Source of the DNA: Rufibacter sp. DG15C
GTDB lineage: Bacteria > Bacteroidota > Bacteroidia > Cytophagales > Hymenobacteraceae
Assembly (NCBI RefSeq): GCF_001577755.1
Contig: NZ_CP010776.1
Coordinates: forward strand, 1,612,001-1,676,000
Reading direction: 5' to 3'
Length of the DNA: 64,000 nt
Positions 49,470-58,641 of the stretch are shown piece by piece (position 1 is the stretch's first letter; every line of letters starts with the position of its first letter). The translations under genes and the position numbers were made by a program. The notes below the pieces were generated by a model. The model was not told where the DNA came from. It searched no databases and saw only the letters and a program-made list of their open reading frames with translations.

Positions 49470-51257
49470 TTATTCTATGTCTTCGGTCTGGAGCTGGCGT
49501 TCATACAGGGCCCGGTACAATCCGTCGGTGTCGGCCATCAGCTCATCATGGCTGCCGTGCTGCACCACTACGCCGTCGTCCAGCACTAGAATCTTATCTG
49601 CCAATTTCACAGAGCTCACGCGGTGCGAAATGATGATAGACGTGCGATTGTGCATGACGCGCTGCAGGCTGTTCAGGATGGCATTCTCGGTTTTGGTGTC
49701 TACCGCCGAGAGCGAATCGTCCAGAATCAGAATCTTAGGCTCACGGGCCAGAGCACGAGCGATGGAAACGCGTTGTTTCTGGCCGCCAGACAAGGTGATG
49801 CCGCGCTCGCCTAAAACGGTGTCAAACTGCTGCGGGAAGCGCATGATGTTCTCGTAGACATCGGCGTCCTTGGCGGCCTGTAGCATCTTCTCCTCAGACA
49901 GCGCCTCTACCCCAAACCCGATGTTGTTTCTGATGGAGTCTGAGAACAAAAACACGTCCTGCGGCACGTACCCAATCTGACTGCGCAGGGTAGAAAGATT
50001 GTACTGTTTAATGTCTTCGCCGTCCACCAGAATACGGCCACCGGTGGCGTCATACAAGCGGCACAGCAAAGCGGCAATGGTGCTTTTCCCCGAGCCGGTG
50101 TTGCCAATCACGGCCAGCGTCTCGCCAGGGTTAATCTGGAAGGACAGTTTCTTTAAGGCGTAAATGCCAGTGTCTGGGTAGGTGAAATCTACGTCTTCAA
50201 AGGTAATGGAACCCGTAATGTCTTTCTCTTCAATCGGTCCTGAAAGGATGTCTGTCTTGGTGTTCAAAAACTCATTGATGCGTTGCTGAGAAGCGGCGGC
50301 GCGTTGTACCAAGCTGGTAGTCCAGCCCAAGGCCGTCACCGGCCAGGTGAGCATGTTCACGTAAATAAGGAACTCAGCGATTACCCCGGGTGTGATGCTT
50401 CCGTTAATCACCTCTTTACCACCCAGCCAGACAGTGATGATGGTACTCAAGCCAATCAAAAACAGAATGAGCGGGAAGAACAGTGAGTTGACGAAGTTAA
50501 GCTCCAGGGACTTGTCGCGGTAGGTATCGCTGGCCTTGGTGAAGTTGGCGTGCGAGTCCTGCTCGCGCACAAAGGACTTCAATACCCTAATGCCCGAGAA
50601 CGCCTCCTGCACAAAGGTGGTGATACCGCTCAGGCTTTTCTGAATCTCGTCAGACTTACGCTCGATGATGTTGTTGACGTAGTATATGCTCACGCTCAAA
50701 ATAGGCAGGGGCAAGAGCGTGTACAGCGTCAGCTTCACGTTCACCGAGAGCATGTACGGAATCACCATCAGGAACAAAGCCACCAAGTTGATGCCGTACA
50801 TGATGGCCGGCCCTATGTACATGCGCACGCGGCCCACGTCCTCAGAGATTCTGGCCATCAGGTCGCCGGTGTTATTCTTGCGGTAGAAGCTCAGCGGCAA
50901 AGTCTGGTAATGCGCGAAGATTTCGTTCTTGAGGTCATTCTCAATCAAGCGGCTCATCACAATGATGGTCTGGCGCATCAGAAACAGGAACACTCCCCTG
51001 AGCAGGGCCATGGCTACAATCACCGCTCCGTAGAACAAGGTACTGCGCGCAAAGCTGTCATACACCGTTTCCTGCTGGCCGAAGCCCTCGTGGAGCTGGT
51101 GCAGGTTGATGCCCTCGCGCACCAGGTCAAAGGCGTGCCGAACCACCTGCGCCGGAATGATGGCAAAGACGTTGGAGACAATCACAAACACAATTCCCCA
51201 GAAAAACCGGAATTTGTACTTGAGCAAATATTTATTGAGGTAGCGGAGTGATTTCAC
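49470..51257 (-). CDS. ABC exporter half-transporter, degenerate ATPase site (MdlA/BmrC-like)
   Basis: A 595-residue fusion of six membrane helices (about 20-320) and an ATPase: Walker A GNTGSGKST, signature LSGGQKQR, Walker B ILILDDSLSAVD and switch ISHRVSS. The Asp in place of the catalytic Glu after Walker B (LDDSLSAVD) marks the non-canonical half of heterodimeric exporters such as MdlA and BmrC. The fitting canonical half is at 13615. No ABC partner is adjacent. The gene is divergent from leucine dehydrogenase. Confidence 0.9.
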   Translation of the reverse strand: MKSLRYLNKYLLKYKFRFFWGIVFVIVSNVFAIIPAQVVRHAFDLVREGINLHQLHEGFGQQETVYDSFARSTLFYGAVIVAMALLRGVFLFLMRQTIIVMSRLIENDLKNEIFAHYQTLPLSFYRKNNTGDLMARISEDVGRVRMYIGPAIMYGINLVALFLMVIPYMLSVNVKLTLYTLLPLPILSVSIYYVNNIIERKSDEIQKSLSGITTFVQEAFSGIRVLKSFVREQDSHANFTKASDTYRDKSLELNFVNSLFFPLILFLIGLSTIITVWLGGKEVINGSITPGVIAEFLIYVNMLTWPVTALGWTTSLVQRAAASQQRINEFLNTKTDILSGPIEEKDITGSITFEDVDFTYPDTGIYALKKLSFQINPGETLAVIGNTGSGKSTIAALLCRLYDATGGRILVDGEDIKQYNLSTLRSQIGYVPQDVFLFSDSIRNNIGFGVEALSEEKMLQAAKDADVYENIMRFPQQFDTVLGERGITLSGGQKQRVSIARALAREPKILILDDSLSAVDTKTENAILNSLQRVMHNRTSIIISHRVSSVKLADKILVLDDGVVVQHGSHDELMADTDGLYRALYERQLQTEDIE

Positions 51258-51306
51258 GGTATAATTTTAAGTTTTACTACGAGGCTAACAGATGTTAGGG
51301 TTTTCC

Positions 51307-51337
51307 TTGTTGTAGTAAAAAGATATGCCTACTTTTG
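51307..51337 (+). promoter_or_regulatory. Promoter of leucine dehydrogenase
   Basis: TTGTTG (51307-51312) and TACTTTTG (51330-51337) give a -33/-7 pair with 17- or 20-bp spacing. The gene starts 68 bp downstream. Confidence 0.6.
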
Positions 51338-51405
51338 CGGCAAAAGTACTAAATCTGGGAGCCGTTTTCCGCAGGTTATGGAAGTAAATCATTTTATTCA
51401 CAATT

Positions 51406-52506
51406 ATGGTTGAAATAAAAGAAATATCAGGGGGCCAGGAATCTTCGGTTTTTAGCCAGATGGGCCAGTTTGATCATGAGCAAGTGGTGTTCTGCCATGA
51501 CCATGATACCGGCCTGAAAGCCATCATTGGTATCCACAACACGGTATTGGGGCCTGCGTTGGGCGGTACCCGCATGTGGTCGTATGCCTCTGAGGCCGAA
51601 GCTTTACGCGACGTTTTGCGCCTTTCACGCGGCATGACCTTCAAGTCTGCCATCTCTGGTTTGAACCTGGGCGGTGGTAAGGCTGTCATCATCGGGGACT
51701 CCAAGAAGGACAAGAACGAAGCTATGATGCGCAAGTTCGGGCGTTTTGTGAACAACCTGAACGGTAAATACATCACCGCCGAGGACATGGGCATGACCAC
51801 CCTGGACATGGGTTACATTGCCATGGAGACCAAGCATGTAGCTGGTTTGCCAGAGTCGCAAGGCGGTAGCGGTGACCCGTCTCCGGTAACGGCTTACGGT
51901 ACCTACATGGGCATGAAAGCCTCGGCCAAGAAAGCCTGGGGCAACGACAGCCTAGCTGGTAAGAAGATCTCTGTACAGGGTACTGGCCACGTAGGTGGTT
52001 ATTTGATTGACTACCTGGTAAAAGAAGGTGCCCAGTTGTTCATCACAGATATTGACCAAGAGCGTTTACAGCGTATTTCTTCGGCCACCGGTGCTACCGT
52101 AGTGGGCTTGGATGAAATCTATGACCTGGATGTGGACATCTATTCGCCTTGCGCCATGGGGGCTACCATCAATGACAACACACTTTCTAGACTGAAGTGC
52201 CAGATCATTGCCGGCTGCGCCAACAACCAGTTGCAGGATGAGAACGTGCACGGCCCGGCTTTGGTACAGAAGGGCATGATCTACGCACCAGACTTCTTGA
52301 TCAACGCGGGTGGTATCATCAACGTGTACTCAGAAGTGAAAAAGCTGAACCGCGAGTGGTCTATGCAGCAGACAGAGCAGATCTACAACACCACGTTGAA
52401 CATCTTCGCGAAGGCTGAGGCAGACGGCACGCACACGCAGAAAGCCGCCACAGAGCTGGCCCAGAAGCGTATTGACGACATGGCTAAAATCAAGAGAACT
52501 TACTAA
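51406..52506 (+). CDS. Leucine/branched-chain amino acid dehydrogenase
   Basis: The 366-residue protein belongs to the Glu/Leu/Phe/Val dehydrogenases and oxidatively deaminates leucine and related amino acids with NAD. Visible motifs are ALGGTRMWSYASEAEALRDVL, the catalytic Lys in GLNLGGGKAVIIGD, AEDMGMTTLDMGYIA, and the Rossmann motif VQGTGHVGGYLIDYL. SPCAMGATINDNTL and GCANNQLQD lie toward the C terminus. The length matches leucine dehydrogenases, and the exact substrate among branched-chain acids is inferred. The gene is expected to act alone. Confidence 0.92.
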   Translation: MVEIKEISGGQESSVFSQMGQFDHEQVVFCHDHDTGLKAIIGIHNTVLGPALGGTRMWSYASEAEALRDVLRLSRGMTFKSAISGLNLGGGKAVIIGDSKKDKNEAMMRKFGRFVNNLNGKYITAEDMGMTTLDMGYIAMETKHVAGLPESQGGSGDPSPVTAYGTYMGMKASAKKAWGNDSLAGKKISVQGTGHVGGYLIDYLVKEGAQLFITDIDQERLQRISSATGATVVGLDEIYDLDVDIYSPCAMGATINDNTLSRLKCQIIAGCANNQLQDENVHGPALVQKGMIYAPDFLINAGGIINVYSEVKKLNREWSMQQTEQIYNTTLNIFAKAEADGTHTQKAATELAQKRIDDMAKIKRTY

Positions 52507-52544
52507 TCTTACCTTCGCCCTTGCAGGCGATGATATATTGAAAG

Positions 52545-52582
52545 CGTTTTTGGCTTCGTTTCTGAGAAACAGGTCAAAAACG
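52545..52582. repeat. 38-bp palindromic repeat
   Basis: cgtttttggcttcgtttc left arm and GAAACAGGTCAAAAACG right arm, 38 bp past the dehydrogenase stop. With the CCCCCTTTGAAGGGGG copies and the long element it fills the 940-bp gap 52507-53447. Confidence 0.82.
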
Positions 52583-52608
52583 CTTTTTTCTTTTCAATAG
52601 ATTTATAG

Positions 52609-52637
52609 TCCCCCTTTGAAGGGGGTAGGGGGATGAC
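52609..52637. repeat. CCCCCTTTGAAGGGGG repeat, copy 3
   Basis: gtccccctttgaagggggta followed by gggggatga, the same as at 12066 and 31482. Confidence 0.75.
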
Positions 52638-52689
52638 GTACTTTATTTGATTCTTTCTTTCCACCTCAACTTCCTTAACCAAATGTTGA

Positions 52690-52722
52690 TTCTCCCCTTG
52701 AGGGGGGCGTAGAGGGATGTTT
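52690..52722. repeat. CCCCCTTTGAAGGGGG repeat, variant copy
   Basis: attctccccttgaggggggc with gtagagggatg after it; clearly the same family with several changes. It lies 53 bp from copy 3. Confidence 0.6.
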
Positions 52723-52785
52723 ACTTTTGCTGGGGATTGCATTGCGCTATTTACTCCCAACACCTTACTACCAACATCAACTTTC

Positions 52786-53075
52786 ATTACTTTCTACCCG
52801 CGTTTGTCACTTTTCTCCTTGATGAGAAAAGTAACCAAAAGAATCAAGAGCCCCCGAACTCGCTGACCGCTCAGACAGGGCGGGGGCTCAAAGTGGTGCA
52901 CCGTGAGAAGTGACTCGTTGCATTGTGGGCTTACGCCTCTGCTACTCCAAAGGTGGTTACTTTCTCCCTCGGGGAAAGAGACTTAAATTGACCAGGCTCC
53001 TTCCCCTCGGTCAATGGCCGGCGGACTGCTGGTTGAGAAGTTGCAATGCCTTTTCTCGCTGGCGCACATGAATTT
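52786..53075. repeat. ~285-bp structured repeat element, copy B (before nusB)
   Basis: Aligns with 12195-12482. The first hairpin (52809-52832) is identical to copy A. The second stem reads GAGCCCCCG (52848-52856) and CGGGGGCTC (52881-52889), so two pairs changed from A-T to G-C and C-G while pairing was kept. Downstream conserved blocks ctttctccctcg, ccctcggtcaa and gttgcaatgcc are in the same order. No independent gene is apparent in it. Confidence 0.75.
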
Positions 53076-53201
53076 CTGAGGTTCATGTAGAGACAACGGC
53101 ACCGCCTTGTCTCCTGCGCATTGCTTTGGCAGCCAAACCATCTGCGGTGACTCTAAAACTCGTAGCGTCTGGGAAGACCTGCGAGCGTCTGCGCCAACAA
53201 C

Positions 53202-53239
53202 CGTTTTTTGCCTATTTCCCAGAAAACAGGCAAAAAGCG
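53202..53239. repeat. 38-bp palindromic repeat
   Basis: CGTTTTTTGCCTATTTCC left arm and GAAAACAGGCAAAAAGCG right arm; the changed GGCC/GGC bases partly match across the arms. Confidence 0.8.
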
Positions 53240-53313
53240 CCTCACTATCAACCATGATAAATGGGAACTCTGTAAGCTTTCTCCCGAAGACTCAGAATTA
53301 AAAAGAAGTACCA

Positions 53314-53345
53314 TTTGCTTCTTCCTCTCTTAGTTCGGACCTTTG
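53314..53345 (+). promoter_or_regulatory. Possible nusB promoter
   Basis: TTTG (53314-53317), a 20-bp spacer and GACCTTTG (53338-53345), a one-base variant of TAnnTTTG. The nusB ATG is 102 bp downstream. Confidence 0.4.
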
Positions 53346-53447
53346 CGGCAGAATTGGCGGTTATCGCCAAGCCTTGGCAGCGGGCCAATGGGTGCCTGCC
53401 AACTTTTACGCTTATTTTCACGTTCACCACGTTCTTTCCTTATCCTC

Positions 53448-54620
53448 ATGCTCAACCGCAGAATACTCCGCATCAAAGCCATGCAAGCCATTTACGCCTA
53501 CGTACAGGCAGAAGGGTCTGACTATTTGCTGGCCCTGGATCGCATCGCAGACACGTTCGCGCCAGACTTGATGGCCATTGAGCCGCAAGACAGAAACCTG
53601 CTGGAAGGCAAAAAGCAAATCGCCACACTGCTCTTCAAGGAGTGGTATGAGACCAAGAAGTTTGACACCGAGGAGAAAGACAAGGAAATCCTGAACGCCG
53701 CCCAAGACGCGGTGAACTTCTACCAGAACACGCTTAAGAAAGACCTCAAGTTCTTCGGGAACCAGATGCTGTCTGCCGCCGAGGAAATCTATGACCGCTA
53801 TTTGCTGACCCTTTTGGTGATGCAGGAAGTGACGCATCTGATTGAGGGCGAAGAAAAGAAAGCCGCCACCCGTTTCACAGAACGCACCGACACGGACATG
53901 CGTGGCTTGTTGAAGAACAAAGCCCTGGCCAAATTGCTGGACAACAAGTTCCTGGAGCAGCGCGTGATCAGAAGAAACGTGAGCTGGGCCGGCAACCTGG
54001 ACGTGATTACCCAAATCTACCGCAACGGCATCAAGAAAGACGAGCAAGTGCTGGCCTATCTGGAGCTGGTGGAGCCTACCTATGAGCAGGACCATGAGCT
54101 GTTGAAGCATCTGTACAAGGAAATCATCTTCAAAAGCGAACCCCTGCAAGCTCTCTTTGAGGAGCAGGACCTGAACTGGGTAGAGAACAAGTCTGTGGTG
54201 AAGAGCCTGGTGAACAAGTCCATTAAGATGCTAGAAGAAGGCACAGATGAGCACTTGGCCTTATTGGACCTTTCTGCCAGCTGGGATGATGACAAAGCCT
54301 TCTTTGAGGAATTGTACCATGAAACCCTGCGGGATGACGCCAAGTATGAGGCCATGATCTCTGAGAGCGTGCAGAACTGGGACGTAGAGCGCGTAGCATT
54401 GATGGACAAAATCATCTTGAAAATGGCGCTTTGCGAGATGCATATCTTTAGAAGCATCCCCGTGAAAGTAACTATCAACGAGTATATTGAGATCTCCAAA
54501 GTATACAGCACGCCCAAGAGCAAGCAGTTTGTAAACGGCGTGTTAGACAAGCTGTCACAGCAGTTAACGGCCAGCGGTGATATCCGTAAATCGGGTCGTG
54601 GTTTGCTAGACAACAAATAA
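53448..54620 (+). CDS. nusB: Transcription antitermination factor NusB, long Bacteroidota form
   Basis: NusB binds boxA RNA with S10 and helps rRNA operon transcription. The 390-residue product begins MLNRRILRIKAMQAIYAY and has its conserved helical core at the C terminus (VERVALMDKIILKMALCEM, then PVKVTINEYIEISKVYSTP and KQFVNGVLDKL). The central ~200 residues are helical and extra compared with ~140-residue proteobacterial NusB; this long version is usual in Bacteroidota as I recall. The ATG at 53448 was chosen over an upstream start that lacks family character. Confidence 0.9.
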   Translation: MLNRRILRIKAMQAIYAYVQAEGSDYLLALDRIADTFAPDLMAIEPQDRNLLEGKKQIATLLFKEWYETKKFDTEEKDKEILNAAQDAVNFYQNTLKKDLKFFGNQMLSAAEEIYDRYLLTLLVMQEVTHLIEGEEKKAATRFTERTDTDMRGLLKNKALAKLLDNKFLEQRVIRRNVSWAGNLDVITQIYRNGIKKDEQVLAYLELVEPTYEQDHELLKHLYKEIIFKSEPLQALFEEQDLNWVENKSVVKSLVNKSIKMLEEGTDEHLALLDLSASWDDDKAFFEELYHETLRDDAKYEAMISESVQNWDVERVALMDKIILKMALCEMHIFRSIPVKVTINEYIEISKVYSTPKSKQFVNGVLDKLSQQLTASGDIRKSGRGLLDNK

Positions 54621-54666
54621 GAACCAGTTTTTTGCGTTCAAAGAGGAGCGGGCTTTGCATTCAACC

Positions 54667-54704
54667 CGTTTTTAAGCTATTTTTCTGAAAATAAGCCAAA
54701 AACG
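54667..54704. repeat. 38-bp palindromic repeat
   Basis: CGTTTTTAAGCTATTTTTC left arm and GAAAATAAGCCAAAAACG right arm, 46 bp past nusB. Confidence 0.85.
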
Positions 54705-54748
54705 CGCAAGCGCCCTTTTATAGAAAACCTGTAACCAGAACCACTACT

Positions 54749-55054
54749 ATGGGCAAAAAAACAACCTCCATCATTGCCTTTTCCACCGGAATCGCCACGG
54801 GTGCCATCCTGGGGATTTTATTTGCACCTGAGAAAGGCCGCGAAACCCGCGACAAGCTCAGCTTTCAACTAGAAAAATACCGTGCCCGCCTGCTGGAGCT
54901 TTCCAATGACCTGATTGCCGGGCGCGAGGAGCAAGGCTCTGCCGCCAAGACAGAAGGACAGCGCGTCATCAAAGACGCCCGCGACAAAGCAGAGCGCCTT
55001 TTGCAGGACGTGGACACGCTCATCAACGAAATAAACAGTAAGAAAGAAGTATAA
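54749..55054 (+). CDS. YtxH-domain protein
   Basis: A 101-residue protein with one N-terminal membrane helix containing IIAFSTGIATGAILGILFAP followed by EKGRETRDKLS, the YtxH signature, then a charged coiled coil. Such proteins are small envelope or stress-related proteins of unknown role. It is 10 bp ahead of the isocitrate dehydrogenase ATG, so co-transcription is likely. Confidence 0.85.
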   Translation: MGKKTTSIIAFSTGIATGAILGILFAPEKGRETRDKLSFQLEKYRARLLELSNDLIAGREEQGSAAKTEGQRVIKDARDKAERLLQDVDTLINEINSKKEV

Positions 55055-55064
55055 GCCTTTGACC

Positions 55065-56060
55065 ATGACAACCGTTACCCTTATTCCCGGCGACGGGATA
55101 GGTCCTGAGATCACAGAAGCCGTAAAGGCGATCTTTAAAGCCGCACAAGTTCCTATTACCTGGGAAGAAGAAAACGCCGGACAGACCACCTTTGACAGCA
55201 TGGGTGAGTTGATTCCGCAGACGTTGATTGACTCCCTAGAGCGTACCAGAATCGCTTTGAAAGGCCCTATCACCACGCCGGTGGGCAAAGGCTTCAAAAG
55301 CATAAATGTGCAACTGCGCCAGAAGTTTGATTTGTACTCAAACGTGCGTCCTGCCAAAACCACAGCAGGTGTAAAAACCCGCTTTGAGAACGTGAATCTG
55401 GTCTTGTTCAGAGAAAACACGGAAGGGCTGTACGCCGGTCTGGAGATGTATGATGAGCGCCTGGGTATCTCTGACTCTGTTGCCCGCGTGACGGTAGTGG
55501 GTTGCCACAAGATTGTGCGCGCCGCCTTTGCTTACGCAGACAAGAACAAATTAAAGGTGACCGTGGCCCACAAAGCCAACATCTTAAAGTCTGCCGGTAG
55601 GTTGATGCTGGAGGCCGCTGCTGATGTGTCTAAAGAATTCCCGAACGTGGTGTGGGATGACAAGATCATTGACAACATGTGCATGCAGCTGGTGACCAAG
55701 CCAGAGCAGTTCCAAGTGGTGGTGACCACTAACTTGTTCGGGGATATCCTGTCTGACCTGTGTGCCGGTTTGGTAGGCGGTCTGGGCGTGGTATCTGGTG
55801 CCAACGTAGGCGATGACATGGCCATTTTTGAGGCGGTGCACGGCTCTGCCCCAGACATTGCGGGTCAAGGCTTGGCCAACCCAACGGCTCTGTTGCGCTC
55901 AGGCATCATGATGCTTCAGCACATGGGCTTGCAGAAAGAGGCAGACAGCATTGAGGACGCCTTAGAGAAGACTTTATTAGACAAAAACTGCTGCACCCGT
56001 GATTTGGGTGGTACGGCCTCTACCTCAGAGTTCGCGCAGCACATTATTTCAAACTTGTAA
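55065..56060 (+). CDS. Isocitrate dehydrogenase, NAD-type short form
   Basis: The 331-residue enzyme belongs to the isocitrate/isopropylmalate dehydrogenase family and should decarboxylate isocitrate to 2-oxoglutarate in the citric acid cycle. Motifs in order: [22 protein letters not shown], the IDH-specific [38 protein letters not shown], and a final [20 protein letters not shown]. Short length and these motifs match mitochondrial-like NAD-IDHs rather than the ~415-residue NADP form. The ATG at 55065 is preferred to a TTG six bases upstream. No leu genes are near, which argues against isopropylmalate dehydrogenase. Confidence 0.88.
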   Translation: MTTVTLIPGDGIGPEITEAVKAIFKAAQVPITWEEENAGQTTFDSMGELIPQTLIDSLERTRIALKGPITTPVGKGFKSINVQLRQKFDLYSNVRPAKTTAGVKTRFENVNLVLFRENTEGLYAGLEMYDERLGISDSVARVTVVGCHKIVRAAFAYADKNKLKVTVAHKANILKSAGRLMLEAAADVSKEFPNVVWDDKIIDNMCMQLVTKPEQFQVVVTTNLFGDILSDLCAGLVGGLGVVSGANVGDDMAIFEAVHGSAPDIAGQGLANPTALLRSGIMMLQHMGLQKEADSIEDALEKTLLDKNCCTRDLGGTASTSEFAQHIISNL

Positions 56061-56072
56061 TCACTTAGTAAT

Positions 56073-56621
56073 ATGAAAAAGCAATTTGTAATCGCAATGC
56101 TTCTGAGCGCCGGTTTCTGGACCGCCGGTTGTGAGAAAAAGCAGGAAACTGAAACATCTACCACCACTACTACAGAGCAGACTGCCCCTGTAAGCACGGT
56201 TGCCACCAATGACCCGGCCACCAACCCTAACGTAGCCAGCGCCGAGCAGGTGAACCCTAACGCGCCTAAGCCTGTGATGACGTTCAAAGAAACGGAGTTT
56301 GACTTTGGTACCATCAAGCAGGATAAAAAAGTAGAGCACACCTTCACGTTCACCAACACAGGTAAATCGCCGTTAGTGATTGAGAACGCCACCGCTTCTT
56401 GCGGTTGTACCGTGCCTGAGTGGCCTAAGGAGCCGGTTGCCCCAGGAGCTACTGGTAACATCAAAGTAGTATTTGACCCAGCCGGAAAAGCAGGTCAGCA
56501 GTCTAAGCAGATCACCATTACCGCCAACACAGATCCGCAGGTAAATCAATTGTTAATCAAGACCAACATTGTGGGTACTGTGCCGCAGGCTGGTGCTGCA
56601 GGCCCGGTGCGTACAAACTAA
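56073..56621 (+). CDS. DUF1573 lipoprotein
   Basis: A 182-residue lipoprotein (lipobox WTAGC, Cys near residue 20) with a Thr/Glu-rich linker (ETSTTTTTEQTAP) and a C-terminal Ig-like DUF1573 domain: FDFGTIKQDKKVEHTFTFTN, ENATASCGCTVPEWPKEPVA and a final VNQLLIKTNIVGTV. The SCGCTVP motif is typical. The function is unknown. It is 12 bp behind the dehydrogenase and 6 bp before yajC. Confidence 0.9.
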   Translation: MKKQFVIAMLLSAGFWTAGCEKKQETETSTTTTTEQTAPVSTVATNDPATNPNVASAEQVNPNAPKPVMTFKETEFDFGTIKQDKKVEHTFTFTNTGKSPLVIENATASCGCTVPEWPKEPVAPGATGNIKVVFDPAGKAGQQSKQITITANTDPQVNQLLIKTNIVGTVPQAGAAGPVRTN

Positions 56622-56627
56622 TCTCTG

Positions 56628-56957
56628 ATGTTGACGATACTTTTACAAGCCAGCCCGCTAGGGGCTGGTGGACTTTCTAACATCCTGTTCTTCGGGGTGA
56701 TTATTCTGGTGTTTTATTTCTTCATGATCAGGCCCCAGCAGAAAAAGGCCAAAGACCAGAAGAAGTTCAGAGACGAACTGAAGAAGGGGATGAACGTGGT
56801 CACCATTGGTGGCCTGCACGGCCGGTTGCTCAGCATTGATGAGGACACCGTCTGGATTGAGGTAGACAAAGGCATTAAGCTGAAGTTTGACAAATCGGCG
56901 GTAGCCGTGGAGGCAACCAGCCGCGTGAACAAGCCTACCGCAGAAACTGCCGCTTAA
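56628..56957 (+). CDS. yajC: Preprotein translocase subunit YajC
   Basis: YajC is an accessory subunit of the Sec translocon with SecDF. The 109-residue protein has one membrane helix (about 15-37, ILFFGVIILVFYFFMI) followed by the family motif RPQQKKAKDQKKFRDELKKG and GMNVVTIGGLHGRLLSID. It is six bases after the DUF1573 gene and 22 bp before the YbbR-like gene, a conserved Bacteroidota order as I recall. Confidence 0.95.
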   Translation: MLTILLQASPLGAGGLSNILFFGVIILVFYFFMIRPQQKKAKDQKKFRDELKKGMNVVTIGGLHGRLLSIDEDTVWIEVDKGIKLKFDKSAVAVEATSRVNKPTAETAA

Positions 56958-56979
56958 TTCTTTTCATAAAACATCTATT

Positions 56980-57960
56980 TTGCCATTAAACAAGACAAAG
57001 CAAGCCCTCCTCTGGTTAGTAAGGCCGTTTTCTCCCAAACAGAAACGGTACTGGAGAGTGGTTTTGCTTTGTTTTTTGGCAGCCACCACCTTTTGGGTGC
57101 TCAACTCTTTGAACAAGAGTTACATTGCCCGCATCTCATACCCCATCCAGTTTGTCTATGACCAGCGCCAGCTGGTACCGGTAAAGCCCCTCCCCGAAGA
57201 GGTGATGATCAGCGTGACCGGCAAAGGATGGAAGCTGCTGCGCAAAAGCCTCATGTTTAAGGTGAAACCCGCCGAACTCTCCATTAGAGGCTTGCCCTAT
57301 GTGAAGCAGATGCCTGGCTACGCGCTTCGGCCGGCCATTGCCAATGCCCTGGACGGCTTGGAGTTGAACTACGTGGCCACAGACACCCTCTACTTTGACT
57401 TTGACCGCATTGGTACCCGCAAGGTTCCGCTGGGAGTAGATACAACTAAGCTGAAGATGAGCCCCGGCTTTACGTATGGTGGCAACCTGGCCATTACGCC
57501 AGATTCCATCACGTTCACAGGCCCTCTGCAGATCATCAATCTGTTCCCCAGTCCTTATCCATTGGCAGTGCCAGACTCACCTTACAGTGCCCCCTTTAAG
57601 GGGAACATGCTCTTGATGCATGACTTTACCGATCTGGTGAAGGCAAACGTACGCAAAGCCAAAGTGCAGTTTCAAGTGATACCACTGGAAAAACAGGAAT
57701 TGGTAGTACAACCCGTGCTCAAGAATTTCCCGCCCAAGTACCGTTTGCGCTATGTGAACGGACCTGTGAAAGTGAAGTACGGCTACCACCCCAGAAACAG
57801 AGGCAAGTTGCAGTTGGACCAGTTCCAGGTGACCTTGGACTATGCCCGTTACAATGCCACAGACTCTACCATTGTGCCCGCGTTGACCCAAAAGCCCGAA
57901 GGAGCGCGCCAGGTGACCATTGCGCCGGGCAAGGTGAAGATCTCTTTAACAGCGCTATAG
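56980..57960 (+). CDS. YbbR-like domain protein
   Basis: A 326-residue protein with one N-terminal membrane helix (about 27-47, LLCFLAATTFWVLNSL) and repeated beta-rich YbbR-like domains outside. In other bacteria YbbR proteins regulate diadenylate cyclase; no such gene is seen nearby, so its partner is unknown. The start is a TTG at 56980 because no ATG occurs upstream of the membrane helix. It ends three bases before coaE. Confidence 0.8.
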   Translation: MPLNKTKQALLWLVRPFSPKQKRYWRVVLLCFLAATTFWVLNSLNKSYIARISYPIQFVYDQRQLVPVKPLPEEVMISVTGKGWKLLRKSLMFKVKPAELSIRGLPYVKQMPGYALRPAIANALDGLELNYVATDTLYFDFDRIGTRKVPLGVDTTKLKMSPGFTYGGNLAITPDSITFTGPLQIINLFPSPYPLAVPDSPYSAPFKGNMLLMHDFTDLVKANVRKAKVQFQVIPLEKQELVVQPVLKNFPPKYRLRYVNGPVKVKYGYHPRNRGKLQLDQFQVTLDYARYNATDSTIVPALTQKPEGARQVTIAPGKVKISLTAL

Positions 57961-57963
57961 CAG

Positions 57964-58578
57964 ATGCTCAAGATTGGCATAACCGGCGGTATTGGGTCAG
58001 GCAAAAGCATTGTCTGCCGTTGCTTTCAATTGCTGGGTGTGCCGGTATATGACTCAGACGCCCGGGCCAAATGGGTGATGAATTGTGACCCAGAGCTGCG
58101 CGAGGGACTGATTGCCACCTTCGGGGATGAGACGTTTGATGCCCAAGGCCAACTCAACAGGCCGTATCTGGCGCAAAAGGCCTTCCATGACAAAGAGGAG
58201 CTCACCAAACTCAACGTCCTGGTGCATCCTCAGGTACGCAAAGACTTCTTCCGCTGGCTGGAAAATCACTCAGACGCACCTTACATTCTAAAAGAAGCCG
58301 CCCTGATGTTTGAGTCCAATGCTTACACGCAGGTGGACCATGTGCTCACGGTCTCAGCGCCCGTAGTCCTGCGCCAGCGCAGAACCTTGGCCAGAGACAC
58401 GCAGCGCACTGCGCAGGAAGTTGAAGCCATCATGCACAAGCAGCTCTCAGAGGAAGAGCGTCTGCAGCGGTCTCAGTTCGTGATTTACAACGATGACCAA
58501 CAACTGGTACTGCCCCAAGTAATACAACTCCATCAAACCTTTCTGGCCTTGGCCTCAGAAGCCAAGCCCGTCCAGTAG
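57964..58578 (+). CDS. coaE: Dephospho-CoA kinase
   Basis: CoaE adds the 3'-phosphate to dephospho-CoA with ATP, the last step of coenzyme A synthesis. The 204-residue P-loop kinase starts MLKIGITGGIGSGKSIVCR and contains VYDSDARAKWVM, HPQVRKDFF, and ALMFESNAYTQVDHVLTVSA. The C-terminal LVLPQVIQLHQTFL helix is also present. It is three bases after the YbbR-like gene, so it is in the same operon as yajC. Confidence 0.95.
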   Translation: MLKIGITGGIGSGKSIVCRCFQLLGVPVYDSDARAKWVMNCDPELREGLIATFGDETFDAQGQLNRPYLAQKAFHDKEELTKLNVLVHPQVRKDFFRWLENHSDAPYILKEAALMFESNAYTQVDHVLTVSAPVVLRQRRTLARDTQRTAQEVEAIMHKQLSEEERLQRSQFVIYNDDQQLVLPQVIQLHQTFLALASEAKPVQ

Positions 58579-58598
58579 TTCCTGACCCAAACAAATTC

Positions 58599-58636
58599 CG
58601 TTTTTGGCCTAATTCCCAGAAAACAAGCCAAAAACG
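58599..58636. repeat. 38-bp palindromic repeat
   Basis: CGTTTTTGGCCTAATTCC left arm and GAAAACAAGCCAAAAACG right arm, 20 bp past coaE and six bases before the stop of the convergent gene. Confidence 0.88.
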
Positions 58637-58641
58637 AAGCC

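Noticed and set aside
52509-52787. Minus-strand open frame after leucine dehydrogenase
   Set aside because: It is composed of the palindromic and CCCCCTTTGAAGGGGG repeats and has no protein character.
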